From NCBI RefSeq assembly GCF_963678635.1, contig NC_087066.1:4090485-4154484 (forward strand): 64,000 nucleotides of DNA. The letters run 5' to 3'. Of this stretch, positions 32,861 to 42,899 are shown one piece after another. The notes beneath the pieces are model-generated. The model was not told where the DNA came from. It saw only the letters and a list, made by a program, of their open reading frames with translations, and ran no database searches. Each line of letters starts with the position of its first letter. Position 1 is the first letter of the stretch. This DNA comes from Symsagittifera roscoffensis. Taxonomy: Eukaryota; Xenacoelomorpha; Acoela; Convolutidae. The translations under genes were made by a program, and so were the position numbers.

Positions 32861-34734
32861 TTTTCTAACTACAGCAGAATGTTTGCGACACTTTTCATGT
32901 AAAATCTGAAATTAGCACATCAGTAGGAAATCCATCTGTTTTCGAACAAGGAAACAACTGGCCTCCAGGGCGATTCATACTTTTCAACTCAGTTTTATCA
33001 TTTGAAACATTGAGATCAGCATGTATTTTTTGCTGGGACAAAACTAGTATGAATGTACCGGACTTAAATTTGCACGGAGACGTGTTCCATTTGCTCATTT
33101 GAAAACTTTTAGCAAATGAAGTCTTCATTTTGAAAAATACGAAACTCGTTTCATTTAGAAAATTTGTAATAAAAAAAACTCATTAGAAGCTAAATAGTTA
33201 AGAATGGCCTTGTTATTTTATTTAATCAGTGACATTCAAATCCATTGAATCTTGGTTTAGGGAAGTGGTAACGCCAGACCACTTGAAATTTACTTAAAGC
33301 AATCCACGAGAACGAAAAGAACGGGAGATTTTGTTAACATTTCTGAGCTAATATCAAGGATTTCACAAAACGAAATGATCAAATTTTTCGGCAAAAACTA
33401 TGAAACAGCAAAAAATAGGGAAAAAACGTATAATACAATGAATTGCTCTCAGTTGTGCAATTTATAAACTTGCCAAGACATGGGGCGCAAACTCGAAAAA
33501 CAGCTTTTCTGAAATGTTTCAGAATTTTCGGATTGGTTTCCAATTTTTTTTTACTCCAAATTTAATTATTTGCGTTAACTTAAAAGTTTACTTTTAGTCT
33601 AATTTTACTGTTTAGTCTTAAAATTTATCTGGAAACACTATTAATAAAATGGCAATCTTACATAATAAAAATAGCCGAAATTTCAAGCAACCTTTGTGCT
33701 GTGGAAACTAAGCCGTTAACAATGCAGACATGAATTTTGATTGTTCAATTTTCTTGAAAAATAGGTCTTGGTTGGTATCGAATTATTGGCTTAAGTCGTC
33801 CCAAGAATGTGCATAAGCTCCGCGCAAAAAGCACAGAATCCGTCAAGGAATTTGATTTTAAAATACGCCAAGCTAAAATACTATTTTTAGACTACAAGTT
33901 ATTGTCGAAGTCTTATTTTCCGATTGGATAAAGCTTGCAAATCGCCATTGTAACAAAATTGTATTTGGCTAAATTAGAAAAGAAAATTTAGGAGTTGAAA
34001 CAATTCATACAATCATAGATGGAAAAAACACAGATCTTTCAACTTCTTAAAAATTTTTTTCGAAAAAATTGAACTTGAATTCATTTAAGTGATGTGATAT
34101 ATGAAAAAGTGTAGAACGATATATAACTTGACTTACATTTCAATAAAACCAAGGACACGCAAGAAGCTGTTCAGCTTGTCGAGGCATGCCCTGAAGAACC
34201 TTTACATAAGTTGCGAAAAGTTTTCGACTAAGAGTACAACCAGAAAAACAAGCTCAAGATTAAACTATTGCCTTGATGAGGTTAAAATCAAAATTATTGT
34301 AGGAACGGTGTAGTTGATGTTCTGAAAAGTGTTTTAGATTATCCACAATTAATTGATTCGAGTTGAGATAATTAAAACATTTTAACAGACATTCCGCCAA
34401 GATGGCTGCATAGTAAGAGCACGAGACAGTAAGGAAGGTAGGATTTTTAGAGAACTGGCCCGCGTTACCCTCCGTATAACAAAAATATTCAAGATGAAGG
34501 GTGTTTATTGGGCTATTTCGTATAAGTTCCAGCAAAAAAGTTTCCAAAAAAACTTGTCTGAAATACAAATCGAATACAGCGTGATTTTCATAAGTCTCAA
34601 GAATTTCGGATACATGATCAAATTTTCACTCAAAGAAAATCGTTTCAATTATTCGTTTCTGCAAACAAACAAATGTTTCCCTTATTGGATCAAAGAAAGC
34701 CGTTGACAATATTCAAAAAAAGAAAAAGACCTAT
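32861..34734. other. Upstream of WDR19: no gene seen
   Basis: AT-rich sequence right of the WDR19 start codon. It should hold the WDR19 5' UTR and promoter (reading leftward), but no core element stands out. Small open frames lack motifs. Confidence 0.4.
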
Positions 34735-36110
34735 AACCAATCCTCGAGGATCCCCCTTTTTACACAGTTTTTGTGAATTTTTCTCAGCTGAATACACATT
34801 GTTGTCTATTTGTTAGAAACTTTCCATTGAGCTTGAAACTTTACACCTATAACCATCTTTCCATATTTTCAATTAAAATACTGCGGCCAATTGTATAAAA
34901 TGCTTTCTTGAATTCAATGAAACAAGAATAGCCGAATCGTTCTGTCAGTGCTTACCCTTGTGAAATCGGTTATGGTTAATATTGCATGAACACAGGATCG
35001 AATATATCTGAAACCGAATTGTTTTTCATGTATAGTTTTGTTTTTGGAGGCGAACCGGGATAAACGTTTGAACAAAACGTTTTCGAAAATCTTCCCGATC
35101 GGATATTAAATTGACTGGTCGATAATTATCCGGACCATTTTTCACACCATTTTTATGCAATGCAAATTTTTTTGATATTTTTAGAAATTTTCCTGCTTGA
35201 AGCACTGATTTTAAAAGTAAGCCAAGTGATCATCTAATACTGGTGCAGCGTACTTGAGCCTTTGATTGGAGATCCCGCCATGGCCAACATAATTTTTATT
35301 GTTCAGATCTTTAATGTTGAGGAGTACTTCATTTATTGAACAGTAAAGAAAAACGAATTTCCGTTCGCTCTGAAAATTGGTTTTAATGTCTGAGTCTCTA
35401 TACTTTTAGTTAACTTCTCGCCTACGGTCGTAAAAAATTACATGGGACGCGCTTCTTTGATTTCTGTATTCTCGCCGACTTACTTTTTTGTGACTTTCAA
35501 TGTTTGTATGCTCTGCCCAGCTTTTATGCAATCTGTTTTGTTTATTCATCAGGTTTTTGATTCTCATGGTAACCAAGAAATTATCCTTAAATTGCTTTTC
35601 AGAGGTTTTTTGGACAAAACAAATCAAATTGTTTCAGCAACATTTCACATATATTGGTATAAAAAGCGTTCAAGTTCAGATATTTCAAACAATTCAGTTT
35701 TTGGTTCAGGCTAAAGAGGAAAATTATACTTCTATCACTCATAGTATAGGTAATTTTATTTACAGTTAAGCCCATACACAATTATCAAATGATCGATGCA
35801 AGAACTTGACGTCGAATTAACCCTGGTAAATGAATTATTATTACTGATTAAATCAAACGATTCCAAAAGCATTTTTTACTAGACAATTTTTTTCTGAGAG
35901 AATATCAAAGTTGAAATCACTCATCACAATCAGTTCACCCTATATCACTTTAATTTGAACAGGGTAGTTTCTAACTTTTCCAAAAATTCATTCAGAGGCA
36001 TCGAGGGCGGTCAATCAATTATAAATACATTTTGATTCGGTAAATTAGAATTCTGTTATTTCAAAACAAGATGTTCCAGATCAACTTGAAAACGTGAATG
36101 GCTATAATTC
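34735..36110 (-). pseudogene. Decayed LINE retrotransposon (endonuclease then reverse transcriptase)
   Basis: Read on the minus strand with frame changes: around 36040-35860 comes an endonuclease-like segment (RPP..PLNEFLEKLE, then SDFNFDIL, cf. GDFN of EEP-type endonucleases), and around 35180-34740 RT-like segments (HKNGVKNGPDNYRPVNLIS, then KQFGFRYIRS after a shift, then FLTNRQQ). NYRPVNLIS and QFGFR are hallmarks of Jockey/CR1-like LINE RTs. Many stops and shifts show it is dead. Boundaries are approximate. Confidence 0.7.
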
Positions 36111-36540
36111 AACCCAGGTAGGGAGGGGAAGAAAAATTCATTTAGAAAGCGCTTAAAACTTTTTGAAGTGGTTGACTTGGGAACCCGAGTAGAGCGTGCG
36201 AATCACAGCCGATCATTTAATTTTCTTTTGTTCGATATTTGTATTGCACAGGGTAAACCTAGAGCAGATCATTTTCTTTCGCTACCTATTCTTTTCAAGT
36301 GGTGAAGTATTTTCAATTTGAACTTAGTATTCTTTGATATCAACTTCCGCTTGCTTGAATGAATTCGGCTTCTTCCTCTTCTTTTTCAAAAATAGTGATG
36401 AAGTATGCTTTGTCTACTAAATTGCTTCATGGTGCCTTTGAATCTAATCATTCCAAAGTTAAAGATTTTTTTTGTATCAGTTTGTTTAAAGAGGAACCTA
36501 ACGGCTCTCTTTAACTATTTCCTCACTCTGGGACCTAGCA
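36111..36540. other. No gene seen
   Basis: AT-rich spacer between the LINE remnant and the tandem repeat. It may include further decayed LINE sequence, but I see no motif. Confidence 0.35.
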
Positions 36541-36905
36541 ACGAATCTCACCCCCTCCCCCTATAAAGAATTAAATCAAAGATTAAGCATATGAGAATTT
36601 TGTACCTAGTAACAAATCTCACCCCCTCCCCCTATAAAGAATTAAATCAAAGATTAAGCATATGAGAATTTTGTACCTAGTAACAAATCTCACCCCCTCC
36701 CCCTATAAAGAATTAAATCAAAGATTAAGCATATGAGAATTTTGTACCTAGTAACAAATCTCACCCCCTCCCCCTATAAAGAATTAAATCAAAGATTAAG
36801 CATATGAGAATTTTGTACCTAGTAACAAATCTCACCCCCTCCCCCTATAAAGAATTAAATCAAAGATTAAGCATATGAGAATTTTGTACCTAGTAACAAA
36901 TCTCT
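36541..36905. repeat. Tandem repeat, 71-bp unit, five copies
   Basis: Units begin CTCACCCCCTCCCCCTATAA at 36547, 36618, 36689, 36760 and 36831, nearly identical. Each includes GATTAAGCATATGAGAATTT and ends GTACCTAGTAACAAAT. The first is slightly different and a broken sixth start (CTCTCCCTCCC) follows at ~36902. Confidence 0.95.
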
Positions 36906-38700
36906 CCCTCCCTTGCAAAAGGGGGAATAGTTGAAGAGATCCAAATAAAATATAGCCAGCAGAAAGTGTCCAAAACTTCTCCAAAACACCAATTATAAGG
37001 CACCCGTTTACACATTCAGTTGTATTCGATGATTACTTCCTTAGTTTCAAATATAAGGCCTAGATTTTTTCGAGCTAGCTGTTCAGCTTAAACATTTTTT
37101 GCGCGGTTTGAGCTAATACAAGAAATGAAATTATCCGATAAGAGACCCCACAGATAGAAGCTTGAATTTCAAAAACTGACATGTCAGATCTGTGAATGAC
37201 ACTTAAAATAAATTTTACAAATTGTGAGAAAATAAACATATTTTTACAGACAATAAGAACTGAAATTGCGAAATGAAGTTGTTTGTACAAACTAATTACA
37301 AGCACTCAGTGTTAGATTTCTAGATTAAAGTTTACTGGAAAACATTGAAAAAGCATATATCACTCGGAGCATTAGCTGTCTATACTATACGTCTACATTT
37401 CTTTTAATTAATGCAAAGAGAATACCAATTTTGTTACATTTTCCAGTTAACTTGAATTAGGCAAAGAAAGGCATTAAAGCAATTTGATTCACGGCAAGAA
37501 ATAGAGTGGTGTCATAAACAACATACTTTTGAAGCGAATCTAATACTAACTAATTTATACCGCATTTAAAACTTTTCTGCATGGAGATGATGAATTTTAC
37601 TCAAAGTGATCAGCAAATTTCAGCTTGTTCATTCGCTTAATTTCAAAAATGATACAGTTGCGAAGCGGAGTTTCGCATAACCCTGCATAATGAATCATTC
37701 TATGAGCGGAAAGAAAAAATACGAGCAGCTACGATTAATGACGCTAGGTTTAATATAACCTAACAAAGTCTCCAAACCATCGATCACGCTCGAAGCAATG
37801 AATCAATGCTTGAATTTACTATTTTCTTTACTTTTAACGTTTCACATTTTACGTTTCAACAAACATTTTTTAGAAGTGCGTTTACTTAAGACCCATTTCT
37901 GAAAAACTGTTTAACTTCACTTTGTGAAAATTTTCATTCCTCCTAAGTTCCTTACATTGCTTAACAATGCCGGACCTTACACTGCTTAACAATGCCGGTG
38001 GAAACATGGCTGTAGATAACGAAGGACTTCTACATGCTTCTTTGCTTCTGTTCAGCTTGTTCCGTAGTCATCGAGTGAACCACGAAATAGGCATATTTTT
38101 TCATAGCTAATTGATCGTCAAGTTTGAGAGATTTCAAAATCAGTATGAAAGCAGGGGGCTGTACAATTTGTAAGTTTAATGTTGTACATCATACAAACAA
38201 AAAACTGATGCTTCAAGACCGGCTGCGACTTTATCAACGCAAAGCTCTTCATTATATTTTTTCATTATGACTCGCTCTGAAAATTTAAAGAACTTTAGTG
38301 GCTCACTCAAGTTTATTTTTGTCCAAGAGCTGCAATTGTAGCATGATACTTCCAAATTTACGGTCGTGCACAAGCTGGATAGGGCCCATACCAGCATTAT
38401 ATGTATACATCAGTAAACAATATTGCAGGAATTAAGTCAAGTCAGCATTTAATGCATTGTCATTAAAGGTATTTACTTCAACCGTCCCTCCTCTATAATA
38501 GCACTAATTGAATTGTGATTAATGTTGTCACTCCAAACACAAAATGGAGAAATGGGCATCAATATTCCGAGCAGAATCAGCAGTTTCTCAATGTGTTCAA
38601 AGATTTTAACAATGCCAATTTTTAAAAAACTAGTCAACGAAGAAAGTGAAAAAATGACAATTATACAAACTTAAGTCAAAAATTAACGCAAGCTAAGAAT
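36906..38700. other. No gene seen
   Basis: AT-rich. Contains GCGAAG hairpin repeat copy 8 (37651) and a short direct repeat around TTGCTTAACAATGCCGG (37956-37998). Open frames lack motifs. Confidence 0.4.
37651..37692 (+). repeat. GCGAAG hairpin repeat, copy 8
   Basis: ACAGTTGCGAAGCGGAGTTT then CGCATAACCCTGCATAATG. It is outside WDR19, showing the family is not restricted to that gene's introns. Confidence 0.55.
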
Positions 38701-38775
38701 GAATACTGGACGAGATACTACAGTGAAATCGTTAACACATCAAATGATACAGAGATAAGGTCACTAGAATTACTT

Positions 38776-39093
38776 CAGTATAAAGGAAAAATGACATGGC
38801 TGTCGTCTAATCCTCCAAAAAATCACGGAATGTATCTAAGCCTTAAAGAGTTCAATGATGCCATTCATATTCGCTATGATTTGAAATTGCATGACATATC
38901 TGCAGTCTGCGAAAGTGGCGAGAATAAGTCTGTCGACCATGCCATGATATGCAAGTTGGGAGGGTTCACAACTTTAAGACATAATATAGTGCGAGATATA
39001 AGTGCACAGATCTCTACTATAAATATGCTTCGGAATCAGAACAAACTCTTGTGCTGTCATTTTTATGCTGTCAAAAACATGAAGCAAAAATAA
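38776..39093 (+). pseudogene. Fragment resembling the C-terminal part of a retroelement ORF
   Basis: The frame around the ATG at 38791 reads MTWLSSNPPKNHGMYLSLKE, FNDAIHIRYDLKLHD, VDHAMICKLGGF and LRHNIVRDI. This follows a conserved pattern (WL..P....G..L....F.DA..LRY...HA..C..GG...RHN..RD) that I know from the ends of retrotransposon-related ORFs in many invertebrate genomes. The usual CxCG upstream is damaged. No RT domain precedes it in frame, so it is a relic. Confidence 0.5.
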
Positions 39094-39365
39094 CGTATAT
39101 GTCTGATTAGATAAAATCCTTGTTTACTAAATATAACAGCTGATTTTTTTCGAGACTCGTTTTTGGATTGATTAGAATCTTTTGTTTCTTCGAAATTATT
39201 AAAATTTGGAATACTAACAGGCACATTACCGTTGACTACATTGAGCAAGCATTCACAAACGACTGATATAACCTGAGTATTTGATGATTTTCTAATAAAG
39301 CTCCGTAGTTGACTTGGATTCAATTGTAGAATGTGCTGCAGAATAGATAATTTTTTCGTGTTCAT
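39063..39365 (-). CDS. Small Polinton-associated protein downstream of the ATPase
   Basis: 100 residues, ATG at 39365, overlapping the end of the ATPase ORF by 74 bases. The middle, VVCECLLNVVNGNVPVS, matches the CECxxNxLNGNVPL-type core of a small protein that recurs beside the packaging ATPase in animal Polinton-like elements (from memory of the family, function unknown). The usual basic C-terminal half is poorly kept, so this copy may be decaying. Confidence 0.55.
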   Translation of the reverse strand: MNTKKLSILQHILQLNPSQLRSFIRKSSNTQVISVVCECLLNVVNGNVPVSIPNFNNFEETKDSNQSKNESRKKSAVIFSKQGFYLIRHIRYFCFMFLTA

Positions 39366-40065
39366 TTGTGATGGGTGTCACTTCTGTCTTATCTAATGGT
39401 AAATAGAAAATTGACGGACCAGGTGGTATTATGTTTGAACAGTATCTGAGACAGTCTGATGTTCGGGGATCTAAATCTATTAATAGTTGTCCAAAGCTGT
39501 CCTTTGTAGCCAGTTCATACGATTGTCGTAAAAATTTAGGTGCATTAAGTTGTCTTCCGAGGTGATCAAGTTGCTGAATATCACGAGGTGATTTGATAAA
39601 AATGATGTGAGATGTGTTCAAATCAATAGTTCGTGACCATCGACTTTCTTGGAATAAATTATGTTTGACATAAATAACATCTAAGGGTTTGTGTCTTCCT
39701 GCTGTTGCTAGTTTGACGAATTCTTTATCATTGTATATTTCTTCGCATGAGTCATCATACACTAACAGAATGTTTTCAATAATTCTCAAATGATCGAATC
39801 CATCAAATTTGACAAATTCTATTTGAATTCTGTCAGCGTTTAACTCGTCCCTAAGTATAAATTGAATATCTTTTTTAAAAAATACTCTTCCAAATTTGGG
39901 ATAAAAAGTTCTCCCTTTCAATAATTTGAAAAATAAGTCTGTTTTTCCTGGTCCCGAAGGTCCTACAACTGCCATAAACAGTCTTGTCGACGTATCAATA
40001 ATTTTATTTAGATCCTTGGGTTTGGTAACACATACCCAACTAAACCAGACAATATGGAAAACCAA
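39292..40065 (-). CDS. FtsK/HerA-type DNA-packaging ATPase, Polinton/Maverick-like
   Basis: 257 residues. Walker A GPSGPGKT lies near residue 36; the Walker B region is ILLVYDDSCEE; then EFVKLATAGRHKPLDVIYVK, NLFQESRWSRTIDLNTSHI, SPRDIQQLDHLGRQLNAPKF and LLIDLDPRTSDCLRYCSN. This is the A32/FtsK-like ATPase of Polinton/Maverick elements and related animal DNA viruses, which pumps DNA into capsids. The frame is intact. The exact start is uncertain because the annotated Met lies in a stretch shared with the upstream membrane-protein ORF (58-base overlap). Neighbours on the same strand are also Polinton-type. Confidence 0.88.
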   Translation of the reverse strand: MVFHIVWFSWVCVTKPKDLNKIIDTSTRLFMAVVGPSGPGKTDLFFKLLKGRTFYPKFGRVFFKKDIQFILRDELNADRIQIEFVKFDGFDHLRIIENILLVYDDSCEEIYNDKEFVKLATAGRHKPLDVIYVKHNLFQESRWSRTIDLNTSHIIFIKSPRDIQQLDHLGRQLNAPKFLRQSYELATKDSFGQLLIDLDPRTSDCLRYCSNIIPPGPSIFYLPLDKTEVTPITNEHEKIIYSAAHSTIESKSTTELY

Positions 40066-40286
40066 ACTGATGTTTCTTCACAGCTTACTTGCGTCAAAGA
40101 AAGTTTATAGATACAAAAGCTTAGTAAAACTAAAACTATAATCATTTGGGACATAAACACTACTTCTGATCTGGGAACAGTGGCATCAAAACAAATTTTT
40201 CGAGATTTTTGTTCGGTGTTATTTCGATCATAAACAAAATCAGTAACTATATTTGCATCAGGCTCATCATCTGCTAATTCAGACAT
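40008..40286 (-). CDS. Small membrane protein of a Polinton-like cluster
   Basis: 92 residues, ATG at 40286. An acidic N-terminus is followed by KICFDATVPRSEVVFMSQMI, a transmembrane segment (~44-60) and a second hydrophobic stretch ending GYVLPNPRI. The pattern ICxDxxVPRSEVVFxSQ...TM...GYLLPxP recurs immediately upstream of the packaging ATPase in many invertebrate Polinton-like loci (family knowledge from memory; function not established). The intact ORF and overlap with the ATPase suggest a compact transcription unit. Confidence 0.7.
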   Translation of the reverse strand: MSELADDEPDANIVTDFVYDRNNTEQKSRKICFDATVPRSEVVFMSQMIIVLVLLSFCIYKLSLTQVSCEETSVWFSILSGLVGYVLPNPRI

Positions 40287-40896
40287 TCACGTTTTCAATT
40301 TTCTCTCTCTCTCTCTCTGACTATCTATCTATATCAACCGTTTCTTATTGAGAAAGAATAATGTGTGGTTATGAAAATTACTGACCAGTAAAAAATCTCG
40401 TATCGAGTATAACCAGTGTAAACATTAGTAGTATCATTTTCATTGGAATACATTTCCACAACATAATTGGCTGGGACATGATCAGTTTTGGCATGATACA
40501 ATTTTCTTCACAGAATCTTCTCTTATTGTTTTTTGAATCTCATTGGGTAGTTCACTGCTGGTTAGATCCTGGTTGACGTTTGGGCACTATGACTAGCTTG
40601 GAAAGACAAAGACCGCGCTTGCTGGGTAACAATAACTGATGTATTTGAATCGTTGACAGTAGATGAATTGGTCAATCATGGGGAAGAACCTCCTCAAAGT
40701 GCACAACTTCTCTTCAGAAAGGGTAACTTGTTCTTTTCGTTGAACTACTTGGCCTCTACAATCAATGCGTTCAATTCTGGTCAATGAAATCTATATGTTA
40801 CTTTCTGGTGTCATCCAAGCACAAAGAACTGAACTTGAGATATGTATGTCTCCACTTTCCCCTGACGCTCGTTATTTACACTAATTTTTCAACCAA
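40287..40896. other. Intergenic between Polinton-type genes
   Basis: No gene supported. Contains a (TC)n run at ~40302-40319 followed by CTATCTATCTATAT. Probably the upstream region of the membrane-protein/ATPase unit. Confidence 0.4.
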
Positions 40897-41455
40897 TCAT
40901 AGAACGCTTTCGACTTTTTTTAATGCACAATGATTTTTAGAGTTATGCTGCGGTAGGTGTTTGTTACAACTCACAAAATTCTTGAAATATAAATTTTCGA
41001 CTCGTGGACAGCTCAAATCGTCAAGATTCACAACTTTGCGGTCTAAGTATTTGGATAAAAAATCAGCTTTTTCTTTTCCTTTGGCGTGAAATATAGCATT
41101 GGGGTTTCTTAAGACAAAACTTTGAATGATTTGATTCAAATTCAGGTATAAATAATCACCGCTATCCCAATGAAGTCCGTGCAAATAGTTTGTCAGCCAG
41201 TTGTAGGATTTTTGTTATTGAATTGAAATTAACTGGAGGTAGGAAAATTAGGGAATCACTGTAGTCGGAAATGGTTATAGCTAATTCTTTCACTATAAAT
41301 GTGTTTTTCTGGTGTCGAAATCCCTCACAATCCAACACAACTTGTCTTACCTTCAGCATTCCAATAAATGGTAGAGTTTCGGTTTCTTCTGTTTGATATA
41401 CAAACAAAACGTAATTCCACTCAAGTGACCAATCAGACTGTTGTTGCATTTCCAT
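40897..41455 (-). pseudogene. Polinton-associated exonuclease-like protein, frameshifted
   Basis: Two frames join near 41195-41210. The first (ATG 41455) reads VVLDCEGFRHQKNTFIVKEL then IFLPPVNF; the second reads NWLTNYLHGLHWDSGDY, HAKGKEKADFLSKYL, VVNLDDLSCPRVENLYF and a Cys/His-rich end. Together they follow a conserved animal family (D-x-E-G-F...KEL..., W-x-x-G, KG-x-E-K, INL-D-x-L-x-C-P) that looks like a DEDD-type 3'-5' exonuclease fold and occurs with Polinton-like genes; the fold call is inference. A one-base change at the join breaks the frame, so this is a pseudogene or a sequencing error. Confidence 0.6.
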
Positions 41456-41688
41456 GGTAAAACATAGCAGTATGTGGGACCAGTGTTATAAACTTCGCGG
41501 ACAAAACCGGCGGCATCGTGTAAAATAGCATGCATTCGTAAAAGTTTCGAGTCATTTAAATATTTATCCAAAGAAGAATTGTCTATACCGATCAGACCCC
41601 TATAGGGTCTCAACTTGATAGCAACATCGTAATTTATATCATTGAGAAGAAGAAGAAGCAGAACAGTGAGAAGAAGAACAGTGAACAT
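41456..41688 (-). other. Possible N-terminal extension ORF, unrecognised
   Basis: An ORF from 41688 begins MFTVLLLTVLLLLLL, signal-peptide-like but encoded by a GAAGAAG-type simple repeat, then DVAIKLRPYRGLIGIDNSSL. It runs in another frame than the exonuclease-like ORF. It could be a decayed upstream exon or chance. Confidence 0.25.
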
Positions 41689-42390
41689 GCAGCTACGAAA
41701 TAATTTCGACGGTTGGTGTTTTTCGGATAGGTTTTTTTCAAAGTAATATAAATTTCATGAATAATTTCCAAGTCTTTTGAAGTAACTCTACGTCTTTCCA
41801 ATTTCATTTTTTATTTTTTCTACCACTTCTCCGACCTGCTGAATTTCAAGCCAGTGAAAATGAAAAAAAAACCTAGATACCACTTACTCACTCCTATATC
41901 TCTTTGATATATGTTTATATGTTTAAGTAAGCCACGGGTATTTCGGAAGTTTACTGAAACAAAGTCGAATTTTTCTTTCCACTCCTTTCTCAATCAGAAT
42001 TGACTCAAAATCATACGAGTAATCAAAAACATTTTCATAAGTAACAATTGACAGATCGGTCGCTTTTCAATATTTCTGCTTCGCAAAAATGCACCAGGTT
42101 ATTTGCAATAGCTCGCTCAAATAAAATTGTTCTTTACAATTTTGCTCGTATTCCTTGAACGTATGAATTGCCACTTCTTTCCACCGAGAAATAAACACTA
42201 TATGTCCTAAAAACTCAGTTTGCTGAGTTTGTTTTCCATCAACATGTCTTTATCTTCTATAGAAGACATTTTCACATTAAATCTTTGACTGTTTATAATC
42301 GTTATAAATGGATAATAATGGGTCTTTATTAATGAACTGTAGTTTAAAGGATTTCTAACAAATGATTTCAAACTATTTTCATGTGTTTAG

Positions 42391-42492
42391 ATGGATATTC
42401 GCCTTGCTGGTCTCCACGAGTTACCCATTGATTTGCCTTATGTGGGACCTGGAACTCACGAAGGCAAGAGTATCTTTGGTATGACCGTGTAG
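42391..42492 (+). pseudogene. X1a: broken copy of unknown ORF X1
   Basis: Starts MDIRLAGLHELPIDLPYVGP behind TATTTTCATGTGTTTAG. A GAG-to-TAG change stops it after 33 codons (TAG at 42490), while the homologous sequence continues to ~42600. A second partial copy of the first ~70 bases follows at 42610-42680. Confidence 0.6.
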
Positions 42493-42899
42493 TTTACCCC
42501 GGCCACCACTGCAGCGAATTTTAAGCTGCATTACATTAAGGTTGCTTTTGAGAAAAAGGAGGGCATATTTGAATATGTATCTGTTGATGTGGGGAGCATG
42601 GAGAATTTCTAACAAATGATTTCAAACTATTTTCATGTGTTTAGATGGATATTCGCCTTGCTGGTCTCCACGAGTTACCCACCGCGCGATAATAAATACC
42701 AAAGTATTTCGTCTGTCGGTTGTCCTAAGAGAGGGGTCGTTTTATTTTGGGCAGGGTCCTTTGGGTCTTTAAAAAAGATGGGTCCTTTTGGACCCTACTT
42801 TTGGTAGGACCCGAATTAACCCCCCCCCCCCCGTCGAAAAGACCCCCCTCCCCCTCTGTCGAAAAGACCTCCCCCAGTCGAAAAGAGCCCCCCCCCCCC

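Noticed and set aside
33000-34700. Short ORFs of 60-100 codons upstream of WDR19
   Set aside because: No motifs, no homology I recognise, AT-rich chance frames on both strands.
36541-36905. CRISPR-like array
   Set aside because: Units are contiguous and identical with no unique spacers, and the genome is eukaryotic.
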